From positions 1 through 18,916 of the forward strand of contig CAZGQY010000069.1 of assembly GCA_964528035.1 (NCBI GenBank): DNA of 18,916 nt. Direction: 5' to 3'. Below, one piece after another: positions 1-8,270 of the stretch (position 1 is the first letter of the stretch; each line of letters starts with the position of its first letter). A program made the position numbers and the translations under genes. The stretch comes from CAZGQY01 sp964528035. Its GTDB lineage: Bacteria; Pseudomonadota; Gammaproteobacteria; Methylococcales; UBA1147. The notes under the pieces are model-generated. The model had not been told where the DNA came from. It worked only from the letters and a program-made list of their open reading frames with translations, and did not search any database.

Positions 1-105
1 TACAGTACAGTGTCACGCACGATCGGGCGACTCAACAAGTTTATGAAAAAGGATGAAGAAGTTGTGAAGCTTTTAAAAGGTATAAGTCAAGATTTGACCC
101 CTTAA
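1..105 (+). CDS. C-terminal fragment of a cut-off ORF, possibly a REP-associated (Y1) transposase tail
   Basis: Frame 1 is open from the window edge to a TAA at 103-105 and gives 34 residues, so the start lies outside the window. The visible piece opens with YSTVSRTIGRL and ends QDLTP. The YSTVSR stretch resembles the DnaA-like helix-turn-helix at the end of long REP-associated tyrosine transposases, whose tails often end near DLTP. That match is from memory and is weak. The reading frame stops nine bases before the broken end of the IS6-family remnant, so the junction at about 113 may be a deletion or insertion point between two mobile relics. The function is not assigned with any certainty. 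Confidence 0.35.
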   Translation, partial: YSTVSRTIGRLNKFMKKDEEVVKLLKGISQDLTP

Positions 106-113
106 ATTTTTCC

Positions 114-697
114 TAGGCCGTCTTCAAGGATTTAAAACCCCGCACAGGATTGATCAACCGCTTAAGTTTGCCGTGATCAGCTTCAACGCGGTTGTTTAGG
201 TATTTCACCTGTTGGTGTACGGTATCCTTCGGGCATTTTCCTTCCTCTTTTAATTGAGCAATAGCGGGTCCGAAAGTTGGAGCTTTGTCGGTATTGATCG
301 TCTGTGGATGCGCCCAGGATTTCATACCTTTGAGTGCTTTGCCCAAGAACGGTTTGGCCGCTTTCGTATTGCGGGTGGGGGAGAGATAAAAATCAATCGT
401 GTGACCCCGCTTATCAATAGCCCGGTACAAATACATCCACTTCCCTTTGACCTTCACATAGATTTCATCGACCTTCCAACTATAATCCAGGGTGGGTTTC
501 CAGTACCACCGCAGGCACTTCTCCATTTCGGGAGCATAATGCTGAACTCAACGATAGATCGTTGTGTGATCGACTTCCAATCCCCGTTCCAGCATCATTT
601 CCTCCAAATCGCGGTAGCTGATACCGTATTTACAGTACCATCGAACGCACCCGAAGATCATTTCACCTGTAAAATGCCGCCACTTGAAATCTGACAT
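114..697 (-). pseudogene. IS6-family DDE transposase pseudogene (nonsense mutation and lost C-terminus)
   Basis: Read from the ATG at 697-695, the product follows the intact copy at 17141-17854: it opens MSDFKWRHF and keeps the zinc-finger/HTH-like N-terminal part. Codon 50, Trp (TGG) in the intact copy, is TGA here (548-550 on the + strand), which splits the frame. An internal Met at 526 reopens a 137-residue frame that holds the catalytic VDE, TDKA and VEADHGKLKR segments. The frame ends at a TAG formed right at the broken junction (about 114), so the last 43 or so residues of the normal 237 are absent. With both a nonsense codon and a truncation, it is almost certainly inactive. Confidence 0.88.
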
Positions 698-739
698 TGA
701 TCAAAATATCCTTAAATATTAAATCTGGCTAAATTTGGC

Positions 740-756
740 TTTTTTGCAACAGAGCC
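740..756 (+). repeat. Right terminal inverted repeat of IS6 copy 1
   Basis: TTTTTTGCAACAGAGCC is the reverse complement of the GGCTCTGTTGCAAAAA left end of copy 2 at 17088, and is typical of IS6-family ends. It gives the uninterrupted reference for the damaged right end of copy 2 at 17899-17910. Confidence 0.85.
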
Positions 757-772
757 GATTAAAGTATATATC
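744..772 (+). promoter_or_regulatory. Possible IS6 hybrid promoter reading out into the carrier gene
   Basis: TTGCAA (744-749) inside the terminal inverted repeat is followed, after a 17-nt spacer, by TATATC (767-772) in the flanking DNA. IS6-family elements such as IS26 and IS257 are known to form hybrid promoters with exactly this TTGCAA -35 in the repeat and a -10 from the neighbour. It points at the gene starting at 896, about 120 nt downstream. The -35 and -10 each match the consensus at four of six bases, so strength is uncertain. Confidence 0.45.
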
Positions 773-895
773 AAGTTGGAAAATGGATTCCTCAATTCGA
801 TTACAATCAGTAGGTGCCGATGAACGGGTTGCTTGGGACTCGCTCGCCTTGTGTCGTTCTGATCGACTATAAATCAAACCACACTCCAACAAACG

Positions 896-3085
896 ATGAC
901 AGACGATACATTCAAAAAGAAATTTCGGTTAAGTCTCTCGATGAGAACGCTGATAGGTTTGGCATCCGGAGTTGCCTGCGGACTGATATTTGGCGAATGG
1001 TGTAAAGGGCTGCAGATTTTCGGCGAAATCTTCGTTGGATTTCTGCAGATGACCGTGTTGCCGTATATCTCGATCTCACTGGTGGCCAGTGTGGGAAGAT
1101 TGACCCCGCAGCAGGCCGGTCGTCTGAGCGGAAGAGTGGGGATAACCTTATTGATTTTGTGGACGGTTGGCCTGTTTGCAGTCGTCTTGATGGCTTCAGC
1201 GTTTCCCCCGGGGCAATCGTCCGCATTCTATAGCAATACATTGCTGGAAGCGCCTGGGTCGCTGAACTTGGTTGAGCTGTTTATACCGACTAATCCGTTT
1301 CGGTCTTTGGCGAACAACTGGATTCCTGCGGTCGTGATTTTTTCCATCGGTTTAGGTATTGCGGTCATGGCGATGCCCAAAAAGAAAGAGTTTATCTCTC
1401 GTCTGGATGAGTGGCTGGATATACTAAAACGTTTGAACGAATACGTCGTTCGATTGACCCCTTACGGTGTGTTCGCGATTGTGGCGGCGGCTTCGGGTAC
1501 AATGACAATTGAGGAACTTGCGCGTATACAGGCTTACCTGCTTGCCTATTCAGCCGCGGTAATATTGGTGTTTTTCTTACTTAGTGTCCTGGTGACCTCG
1601 AGCACCCCGTTTCGTTATCGGGATGTTCTCGATGTGACCTTACAGGCAATGATTACAGCGTTTGCCACAGCAAAGCTGATCGTTGTGTTACCCATGCTCA
1701 TTGAAAAAACCAAGCTGTTGTTTGCCAAACACGGTCATGAGGACGAGGAAATGAGATCAGATGTGGACGTAATTTATCCGCTGATCTATCCGATTCCCAA
1801 TCTCGGAAAACTACTGACAATGATTTTCATTCCATTCGCTGCCTGGTTTATCGGTGGTCCACTGGATAGTGAGGATTATACTAAATTGTTGGGTTTGGGC
1901 AGCGTGACCTACTTTGGCAAACCGATTATTGCCATGCCGTTTTTGCTGGATAGTTTTCGATTGCCCGCGGACATGTTTCAGCTGTTTATCGTTGCCGATG
2001 TGTACTGTTCCCGGCTTGGGGATGTTTTAGCGGTGATGCATTTATTTACTGTAACTGCGTTGGGCACCTGTGCGACTAAAGGAATATTGCGTATTCAAGT
2101 CACCCACCTCGTCGTGCGATTAGGAGCTGCAGTCGTTGTTGCCGTAATTCTTCACTTTGTTTTGAACGCATGGCTGGCAGAATCGAATAGTACAGGACCT
2201 TCCAGGAATACTGTGGTGGATCAAATGCAACTACTGCGTCATCCATCACCCGCGGTTGTGCACGATACTCCGCCGGCAGGAGAAATTTCGAGTGATACTA
2301 CAGGTCAGTCCGGTTTGGACGCGATAAGAGCGAGCGGCATCATCCGAGTCGGGTATTTAAAAGACCATCTTCCGTATTCCTACTTCAATGCAAAAGGCGA
2401 ACTCGTGGGTTTCGACATCGACATGGCTCACATGTTGGCGCAAGAACTGGATTGGACCTTGGAATTTGTACCCTTCGAATTTAAACGCTTAGCAAGCCAA
2501 CTGGATGCAAATCACTTCGATGTAGCAATGTCCGGATTGCCGATTACGACTTCGAATCTACTCAATATAAGATATTCCAGACCGTATCTCGATGTGTCTG
2601 TTTGTTTCGTTGTGCGCGATGATCGGCGCAGACAATTTGCTACCGTCGCCAGTATTAATAAACTGGAAGGAATCAAGATCGCAGTACCTCCCGAACACTA
2701 TTTACGTCACCTAGTGAAATCCCGCTTTCCACAAGTACAGCCCGTTGTGATCAACAATTTGCGCGATTTTTTTCAGGCCGGAGAGACTTCGCTTGATGCG
2801 TTAATGATCGACGCCGAAAGCGGGTCCGCGTGGTCGTTCTTTTATCCCGGTTACTGCCCGGTTGTACCGATAGGTTTAAACGTTAAGCTACCTTTGGGTT
2901 TCGCCGTTGCTCACCAAGACCGGGATCTTGCAGAATTTTTGTCCCAGTGGATTGAGCTAAAAAAACAAAGCGGAGAACTCAACGAATTGTATGATTACTG
3001 GATCTTGGGTCAAACCAATTCGCAGCGCTCGCCGCGCTGGAGTGTGCTGCGAGATGTGATGGGTATCGACATCGACGGTTTCTGA
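896..3085 (+). CDS. Dicarboxylate-symporter-like membrane domain fused to a periplasmic solute-binding domain
   Basis: This 729-residue protein has two parts. Residues about 10-430 are a multi-spanning membrane region resembling the dicarboxylate/amino-acid:cation symporter (DAACS, SDF) family, ending in the segment about 412-429. Residues about 475-702 resemble a family-3 extracellular solute-binding domain (RASGIIRVGYLKDHLPYSYF, then GFDIDMAHMLAQEL), which would lie in the periplasm. The signature transporter motifs are changed. The serine-rich re-entrant loop expected near residue 255 reads AFATAKLIVVLP, and the NMDGT-type motif near residue 300 reads PNLGKLLT. Transport of classical substrates is therefore doubtful, and a receptor or altered carrier is possible. 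The start ATG has no good Shine-Dalgarno; M16 (941) is an alternative. The gene lies directly downstream of the IS6 end and may use its outward promoter. No terminator is obvious after the stop. Confidence 0.75.
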   Translation: MTDDTFKKKFRLSLSMRTLIGLASGVACGLIFGEWCKGLQIFGEIFVGFLQMTVLPYISISLVASVGRLTPQQAGRLSGRVGITLLILWTVGLFAVVLMASAFPPGQSSAFYSNTLLEAPGSLNLVELFIPTNPFRSLANNWIPAVVIFSIGLGIAVMAMPKKKEFISRLDEWLDILKRLNEYVVRLTPYGVFAIVAAASGTMTIEELARIQAYLLAYSAAVILVFFLLSVLVTSSTPFRYRDVLDVTLQAMITAFATAKLIVVLPMLIEKTKLLFAKHGHEDEEMRSDVDVIYPLIYPIPNLGKLLTMIFIPFAAWFIGGPLDSEDYTKLLGLGSVTYFGKPIIAMPFLLDSFRLPADMFQLFIVADVYCSRLGDVLAVMHLFTVTALGTCATKGILRIQVTHLVVRLGAAVVVAVILHFVLNAWLAESNSTGPSRNTVVDQMQLLRHPSPAVVHDTPPAGEISSDTTGQSGLDAIRASGIIRVGYLKDHLPYSYFNAKGELVGFDIDMAHMLAQELDWTLEFVPFEFKRLASQLDANHFDVAMSGLPITTSNLLNIRYSRPYLDVSVCFVVRDDRRRQFATVASINKLEGIKIAVPPEHYLRHLVKSRFPQVQPVVINNLRDFFQAGETSLDALMIDAESGSAWSFFYPGYCPVVPIGLNVKLPLGFAVAHQDRDLAEFLSQWIELKKQSGELNELYDYWILGQTNSQRSPRWSVLRDVMGIDIDGF

Positions 3086-3454
3086 TTTCTTCGGCAAGAC
3101 GTTTAACTGGTTATCATCCGGCCATCCATGGGCTGTTTCCTTGGCGGAAATGGAAAATGTGATTTCCCGCTTCCTTTCACCGGCGCTCGGTGAATGGATT
3201 TCGTTCACAAACCGGTCAAGTCTCCAACAGGGCTCTGTTACAAAAACCATTGGGTAATCCAATTCACAAAATTCTTGGGTTAATCCGAGGGTTCTTTAAT
3301 ATTTATTCGCATTTATCGGTTATTATTAACTCTGGTTCCGTCAGCGAAAAGAATTTATCCCCCTAGAACTTTGGATACTGAAATTAAAATAATTGTCATC
3401 CATTAAGATCCCATATTAATTGTGGATATTTAACCGAATTACAGGAATAGCCCA
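3086..3454. other. Gene-free stretch with a lone IS6-type end
   Basis: No convincing reading frame occupies this 369-nt gap. The first 145 nt hold nothing I recognise. At 3231-3247 there is a lone IS6-type terminal repeat, listed separately. The remainder is AT-rich (about 3290-3440) and probably carries the promoter of the next gene, but I could not choose a convincing -35/-10 pair. AGGAA at 3443-3447 sits 7 nt before the GTG at 3455 and supports that start codon. Confidence 0.55.
3231..3247 (+). repeat. Solitary IS6-family terminal repeat remnant
   Basis: GGCTCTGTTACAAAAAC matches the left terminal repeat of the IS6 copy at 17088-17104 (GGCTCTGTTGCAAAAAC) at 16 of 17 positions and has the same orientation. 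No transposase sequence and no matching opposite end follow before the next gene. It is probably a scar of a deleted or recombined IS6-type element, although a chance match cannot be excluded. Confidence 0.55.
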
Positions 3455-5641
3455 GTGTCGAATACAGATAATCCTACATTTCGTGATGGTCTCGTTACGT
3501 TGGTTATGGCGACTGTGACAGCAGTTATCATGATCGCGCATCATGTTGCGGGTAAAGCGACGCGGGACGCATTATTTCTCACAGTATTTGACATCGATAA
3601 GTTACCAAAAATGATGGCGTTTAGTGCTGCGCTTTCGGTCATTTCGGTTTTGACTATGTCCCGAGTTCTCAGTCGACAGGGCCCCGCCTGGTTGATACCC
3701 CGGATTTTCGCACTAAGCAGTATTTTGTTTTGTGGCGAATGGTTCATGATGGCTTATCAGCCCAAACTAATCGTAGTTATTCTGTATCTTCACATTACTG
3801 TATTTGGCGCGATACTGATCAGTGGCTTCTGGTCTGTGATTAACGAGCGATTCGATCCCTATACCGCAAAAACCACAATTGCCCGACTGGCTGCCGCCGC
3901 TACATTGGGTGGACTTCTAGGTGGTTTTGCAGCGAAATTCGTATCCGGATACAGTGACACACGTTCCGTTTTGCTGATGTTGAGCATGATGCATTGTATT
4001 TGCGCGATTTCGCTTTGGGTGGTGACTTGCGGAGGTGTGGCTCGTCAACAGAATAAAGAACCAATGGGATTTATTCTGACGCCATTGAAAACCAATGGAT
4101 TGATCAGGCGTATGGCTTTTCTGGTGGTTTTGGTGGCCATCATTGTTGCCCTTCTCGACTATCTGATGAAATCCAAAGCGGCGAGCACTTTATCCGATGA
4201 AGAATTAATCAGTTTTTTCTCGTACTTCTATATGGGCATTGGTGTTGGCGGCTTTTTATTACAAAGTTCGGCCGGTGAAAAAGCACTGAAACGATTTGGG
4301 CTCGGGGGAACCATGGCTGTGTTACCCCTGACCGTCATGGCGGGCGGCATGTTAGCTTTGGTAGTCAAGCAATTACTTACCGTAACTTTATTACGAGGAG
4401 GTACCGCTTTGCTGATTAATTCGTTTTACAGGGCTGGATTCGAAACGCTCTATACACCTATTTCTGCGAATGATAAACGCAGCACCAAGGTACTTATTGA
4501 TGTCGGCATCGAACGATCCGGCGAAATGCTTGGCAGCCTTTTAATTATGGGTATTCTTTTGCTGCCGATTTCGCCTGATATTGTTTTACCAATACTTTCT
4601 ATGATCCTGGCAGGATTATCATTGATCGTTATCTACATGCTACACCAGGGCTATGTCCACCAATTGGTGGATAATTTGCGCAATGGAACGCTAAGTGCCG
4701 CGGAAATCAGCACGGTTGATGTGACAACTCAGCGAACCCTTGCATTAACCAAGACAGCCATTGAACGTGACAAACTTTTAGAAGCAATATCGCAATTACG
4801 ACACGAAACCAAAGCAGAGAAACCACCTGAAAAAATTACCAGTTTGGCAGTAGACCTCGATCCTGGTTTCAAGGCAATACTTGAATTACAAAGCGAGGAT
4901 GATGGACGTATTGTTGCGGCCCTGTTGGCCCAGCCCCTGACTCCGATGCTGGTACCCCATGTAATTCCTCTATTGGCAAAGCAACAGGTACTCCAGGATG
5001 TATTCAGCGCATTACGACCCGTGACCTCTACCTGTACAGGGCAATTGATGGATGCATTGCTCGACCAGCAACAGCATCCAATAATCAGGCGCCGTTTACC
5101 GCTGGTTCTTGGCCTTGCGGAGAACCAGCGAGCAGTAAATGGTCTGATTGAAGGCCTCAGCGATCTGGACTGGAATGTTCGTTTTCGTTGTGGCCAGGCC
5201 TTACTTAAATTGAAAATAAATCACCCAAACCTGAATTTTCCACACATTGAGTTGCACGATTTAGTTTTACAAGAGCTCGACAGTTCAGGTAAAAAAACTT
5301 TTCCCGTAGAAAATAAACAAGCTACCGACATTGAAGAACCCAACTGGCTAAATCATGTCTTTCATTTACTGGGGCTGATGTATAACCCTGATGTTTTGGA
5401 GCTTTGTTATCAGGCAATATCAACAAAACACCGCGATTCAACCGGGACTGCACTTGAGTATCTTGAAAACCTCCTGCCATCAGAATTGCGTGATGCATTA
5501 TGGCCTCATATTGGTCTGGACAGGACGTCCAAAAAAACCAATCGCCCTGCTGCAGAAATCGCCGATGAATTGTTGAAAGCAGCACCAAACTTAAAAACCA
5601 AAAATATGGGGTCTACTGACATACCTATTTCTGATCTCTAG
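3455..5641 (+). CDS. TLC (ATP/ADP translocase)-like membrane protein with C-terminal HEAT repeats
   Basis: The 728-residue product starts at GTG 3455 with AGGAA 7 nt upstream. About eleven or twelve hydrophobic segments fill residues 13-405. Near the N-terminus, GKATRDALFL (R37-D38) followed by a Leu-Pro at residues 50-51 resembles the first-helix signature of TLC/Npt nucleotide carriers (ATP/ADP translocases), and this is the main basis for the call. From about residue 468 to 700 the chain is soluble and helical with HEAT-like units (for example SDLDWNVRFRCGQALLKL). Free-living bacteria do carry TLC-like proteins fused to HEAT repeats, usually of unknown function. The alternative is another member of the major facilitator superfamily. 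Two genes downstream lies an exported ATP-grasp enzyme that would need nucleotide outside the cytoplasm, so a nucleotide-export role is attractive but unproven. Confidence 0.6.
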   Translation: MSNTDNPTFRDGLVTLVMATVTAVIMIAHHVAGKATRDALFLTVFDIDKLPKMMAFSAALSVISVLTMSRVLSRQGPAWLIPRIFALSSILFCGEWFMMAYQPKLIVVILYLHITVFGAILISGFWSVINERFDPYTAKTTIARLAAAATLGGLLGGFAAKFVSGYSDTRSVLLMLSMMHCICAISLWVVTCGGVARQQNKEPMGFILTPLKTNGLIRRMAFLVVLVAIIVALLDYLMKSKAASTLSDEELISFFSYFYMGIGVGGFLLQSSAGEKALKRFGLGGTMAVLPLTVMAGGMLALVVKQLLTVTLLRGGTALLINSFYRAGFETLYTPISANDKRSTKVLIDVGIERSGEMLGSLLIMGILLLPISPDIVLPILSMILAGLSLIVIYMLHQGYVHQLVDNLRNGTLSAAEISTVDVTTQRTLALTKTAIERDKLLEAISQLRHETKAEKPPEKITSLAVDLDPGFKAILELQSEDDGRIVAALLAQPLTPMLVPHVIPLLAKQQVLQDVFSALRPVTSTCTGQLMDALLDQQQHPIIRRRLPLVLGLAENQRAVNGLIEGLSDLDWNVRFRCGQALLKLKINHPNLNFPHIELHDLVLQELDSSGKKTFPVENKQATDIEEPNWLNHVFHLLGLMYNPDVLELCYQAISTKHRDSTGTALEYLENLLPSELRDALWPHIGLDRTSKKTNRPAAEIADELLKAAPNLKTKNMGSTDIPISDL

Positions 5642-5900
5642 CCCGGTTTTCTGTTATCGAACTGTTTCCTGGTTTAAACTAGTATTATGTCAAGGTTTTA
5701 TTGACGAAGGACTAGCATACTGTTTAGCGTTTTTGTGAAACAGCCTTATAGCGATCAAGCTGATTTCGAATACTAAACCTGAATGATTAATCAGAGGTTC
5801 TGGCGATGGTTCAACTGGCTACGTTTACAATAATTTTTCAAATTGGGCGAGGAAGGGTCAGAGTCTCACCATCTTTGCAGTGGGGTGGTTTCGAATTGTA

Positions 5901-8069
5901 ATGGGGAATGTGAAAAAATTTACAAAAGCCTTTGGAGTTTTTAACCAGGTAGGACGGCAACAACGTCGTCTTGTCCGAAACTTCGGCATCCTTGGTGTAA
6001 TCGTTATTAGCACTGCAATGATTACAATGTATTATTATGACAATCGCCTGGTTAACGCGCTTTCAAGCCACTTGATCGATGAAAATACCTTTTCCACTAA
6101 GCAACGACTGTATCTTTTTTTCGTCCCTCTGAGGAAAAATCTCCATGTTGTTCAGCGCCAGTTGCAGTCGTTCGACATTGAAGACAGTGAGGTTGATAAA
6201 GAACTTTACACATTGGTTAAACCCTTCATGGAGCTATATCCGCAAATTAAAGGCTTTAGTTTGTCTGACGAGGCTGGAAATAATCACTTTAAACTGTTCA
6301 GGAAGGACGGTGGGTTTATTACCCGGCTTGTCAATTCAGAGGAATGGGGGCGAAACAAAGCACAATGGCGTCGCTGGAAAGACGGACAAGTCGTCGAGAG
6401 CTGGTTACGTTATACCGACTATGAATCGACAACATGGCCCTGGTTTCGTGGAGCACTTGATGTAGATCCGGGTAAAGCATATTGGAGTGACCCTTATATG
6501 CTTTATGTCACCAATGTACCTGCGATAACAGTATCCAGTTCCTGGCGTAAGCCCGATTCTGGCGCACTATTTGTATCATCTTTCGATGTTCATCTGTCTG
6601 ATATATCTCGTTTTACCATGACCTTGAGGCCCAGTGAAAACGGTAAGGTGCTGGTTCTTTCTGATGATGGGCGGATTATGGGCCTGCCGTGGGACGAGCG
6701 GTTTACGGATGACCGTTCAATTGATGGTGCATTACTGGCAAAGATCTCAAAACTCAATTTCCCGGTTCTTGAAGCAGCTTATAACCAGTGGGCTGACAAG
6801 GGTCGAACCGAACAAATTTTTTCATTCGCGAGCAATGATGAAAATTGGTGGGTTGGATTCAAATCTCACAAGTTCGACGATAAACGCGAATTTTGGGTGG
6901 GCGTATTTATTCCGGAGAGCGATTTTATCCGTGGAGGGACAATAGAACGAAATATCATGATTGGTATCATCATGATTTTGGGGGTATTGATAGGCGCCTT
7001 TATGTTTTTAAAATACACCCTGTCGGTGCGTCGCAGGTTGCAAAAAACCATGTCGAGAATTGGACAACCTCTAGGGCAGTACAAACTGAAATACAAAATT
7101 GGAGACGGAGGTAATGGTGCGGTATACAGAGCCCAGCACGCCATGTTGCGCCGACCGACAGCAATAAAACTGATGCACCCGGAATTTGCGCAGAGTGAAT
7201 CGGCAAAAGCTCGATTTGAGCACGAAGTGCAGATCATGAGTTGTCTGACCCATCCTAATACAGTTGCTGTATATGATTATGGCATTACCCCAGACGGTAC
7301 CTTGTATTACGCGATGGAATTTCTGAGTGGCATCAATCTGGAGGATCTTGTCCTTAACAAAGGTGCGGTAAACACTGCTCGGGTTATTTATATTTTGCAG
7401 CAAATATGTGCATCACTGGATGAAGCACATTCGAAAGACATGATTCACCGGGACATAAAGCCAGCGAATATTATGCTTTGTGAACGAGGAGGAATGTATG
7501 ATCGGGTTAAAGTACTGGATTTCGGACTTGTAAAGGAACTCAATGTAAAAGGCCCTGAGCTTACGCAACTCAATACCCTGGTGGGAACGCCTTTTTATAT
7601 GGCGCCGGAAACAATCACCACACCGGATCGCGTCAGTCCACAAAGTGACCTTTATGCTCTGGGTGCAGTAGCGTATTATCTACTCACAGGACATAAGGTA
7701 TTCGAAGGAAACAGTTCCGTGGAGATTTGCGCCAGCCATCTGCACGATTTACCGGAAACACCGTCTGATCGTCTTGGCCAGGCCATACCACAGGATCTTG
7801 AGCGATTGATTCTTCAGTGCCTTGAGAAAGAACCCGAGAAACGTCCTGAGTCAGCGATTGCACTGGCCAATAGCCTGGCTGAATGTACAGTACCGACCTG
7901 GACCAAAAAACAGGCGCGTGACTGGTGGTCTGAGCACGAGGTATTATTGCCGCAACCTGTTGAGCAACAAGATAACCAGGCACTTTCCAATACCCAGGTA
8001 TTGGTGAATATTGAGAAACGTGGAACTACAATTAACGAGATAGCTGCCGGTGCCGATAACCAGCGATGA
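5901..8069 (+). CDS. Transmembrane Ser/Thr protein kinase with periplasmic Cache-like sensor
   Basis: Read from ATG 5901 the protein has 722 residues; GTG 5880 would add seven, and neither start has a good ribosome-binding site. A first membrane helix (about 28-46) leads to a periplasmic region of about 300 residues. Its centre resembles a double-Cache sensor (YWSDPYMLYVTNVPAITVSS, then FVSSFDVHLSDISRF). After a second helix (about 352-373) comes a complete Hanks-type kinase: glycine loop GDGGNGAV (401-408), lysine K423, HRDIKPAN from H516, DFG from D540 and APE from A568. All catalytic residues are present, so it should be active. It would link an envelope signal to cytoplasmic phosphorylation. 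The location between the TLC-like carrier and the exported enzyme block suggests it regulates them, but its ligand and targets are unknown. Confidence 0.9.
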   Translation: MGNVKKFTKAFGVFNQVGRQQRRLVRNFGILGVIVISTAMITMYYYDNRLVNALSSHLIDENTFSTKQRLYLFFVPLRKNLHVVQRQLQSFDIEDSEVDKELYTLVKPFMELYPQIKGFSLSDEAGNNHFKLFRKDGGFITRLVNSEEWGRNKAQWRRWKDGQVVESWLRYTDYESTTWPWFRGALDVDPGKAYWSDPYMLYVTNVPAITVSSSWRKPDSGALFVSSFDVHLSDISRFTMTLRPSENGKVLVLSDDGRIMGLPWDERFTDDRSIDGALLAKISKLNFPVLEAAYNQWADKGRTEQIFSFASNDENWWVGFKSHKFDDKREFWVGVFIPESDFIRGGTIERNIMIGIIMILGVLIGAFMFLKYTLSVRRRLQKTMSRIGQPLGQYKLKYKIGDGGNGAVYRAQHAMLRRPTAIKLMHPEFAQSESAKARFEHEVQIMSCLTHPNTVAVYDYGITPDGTLYYAMEFLSGINLEDLVLNKGAVNTARVIYILQQICASLDEAHSKDMIHRDIKPANIMLCERGGMYDRVKVLDFGLVKELNVKGPELTQLNTLVGTPFYMAPETITTPDRVSPQSDLYALGAVAYYLLTGHKVFEGNSSVEICASHLHDLPETPSDRLGQAIPQDLERLILQCLEKEPEKRPESAIALANSLAECTVPTWTKKQARDWWSEHEVLLPQPVEQQDNQALSNTQVLVNIEKRGTTINEIAAGADNQR

Positions 8070-8259
8070 TTATAGATTTATGAATTATCTTTGTATCTAC
8101 TCAGCAGGTTTCATGGTTAAGATGCAAGCCATCAATTATTGGGGATGAGTAAGTACAAATGCACCGCTGCAACTCCCTTGTTGCCGAAACCCGAACACAC
8201 AATAGCTTGCAGCCGCAGGAAAATAGTGCCTAAATAGTTATTAATCTTGAACGTATTGT

Positions 8260-8264
8260 AGGGA
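8260..8264 (+). promoter_or_regulatory. Ribosome-binding site choosing ATG 8271
   Basis: AGGGA lies 6 nt before ATG 8271 but directly touches the alternative ATG at 8265. The second ATG is therefore the better start of the dikinase-like gene. Confidence 0.6.
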
Positions 8265-8270
8265 ATGCTA

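Larger units (their letters stand above)
114..756 (-). mobile_element. IS6-family element, copy 1, lacking its 3' end
   Basis: This stretch is closely similar to the element at 17088-17910 along the whole transposase reading frame and the upstream non-coding end. The right terminal inverted repeat is complete at 740-756 (TTTTTTGCAACAGAGCC). Similarity stops at about 113/114, where copy 2 continues for roughly 180 more bases to its left inverted repeat. The left end is therefore missing and the copy cannot transpose by itself. No target duplication can be tested because one end is gone. Confidence 0.85.

Noticed and set aside
254..694. 146-codon + strand ORF over IS6 copy 1 (and its counterpart at 17558-17851)
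   Set aside because: These are antisense shadows of the transposase, repeated in both copies only because the DNA is repeated.
814..1005. 63-codon + strand ORF before and over the start of the carrier gene
   Set aside because: It overlaps the carrier gene in another frame, shows no domain, and is explained as a shadow.
5719..5754. CTGTTT...AAACAG hairpin after the TLC-like gene as a terminator
   Set aside because: It is a six-base AT-rich stem with a long loop and no T-run downstream.
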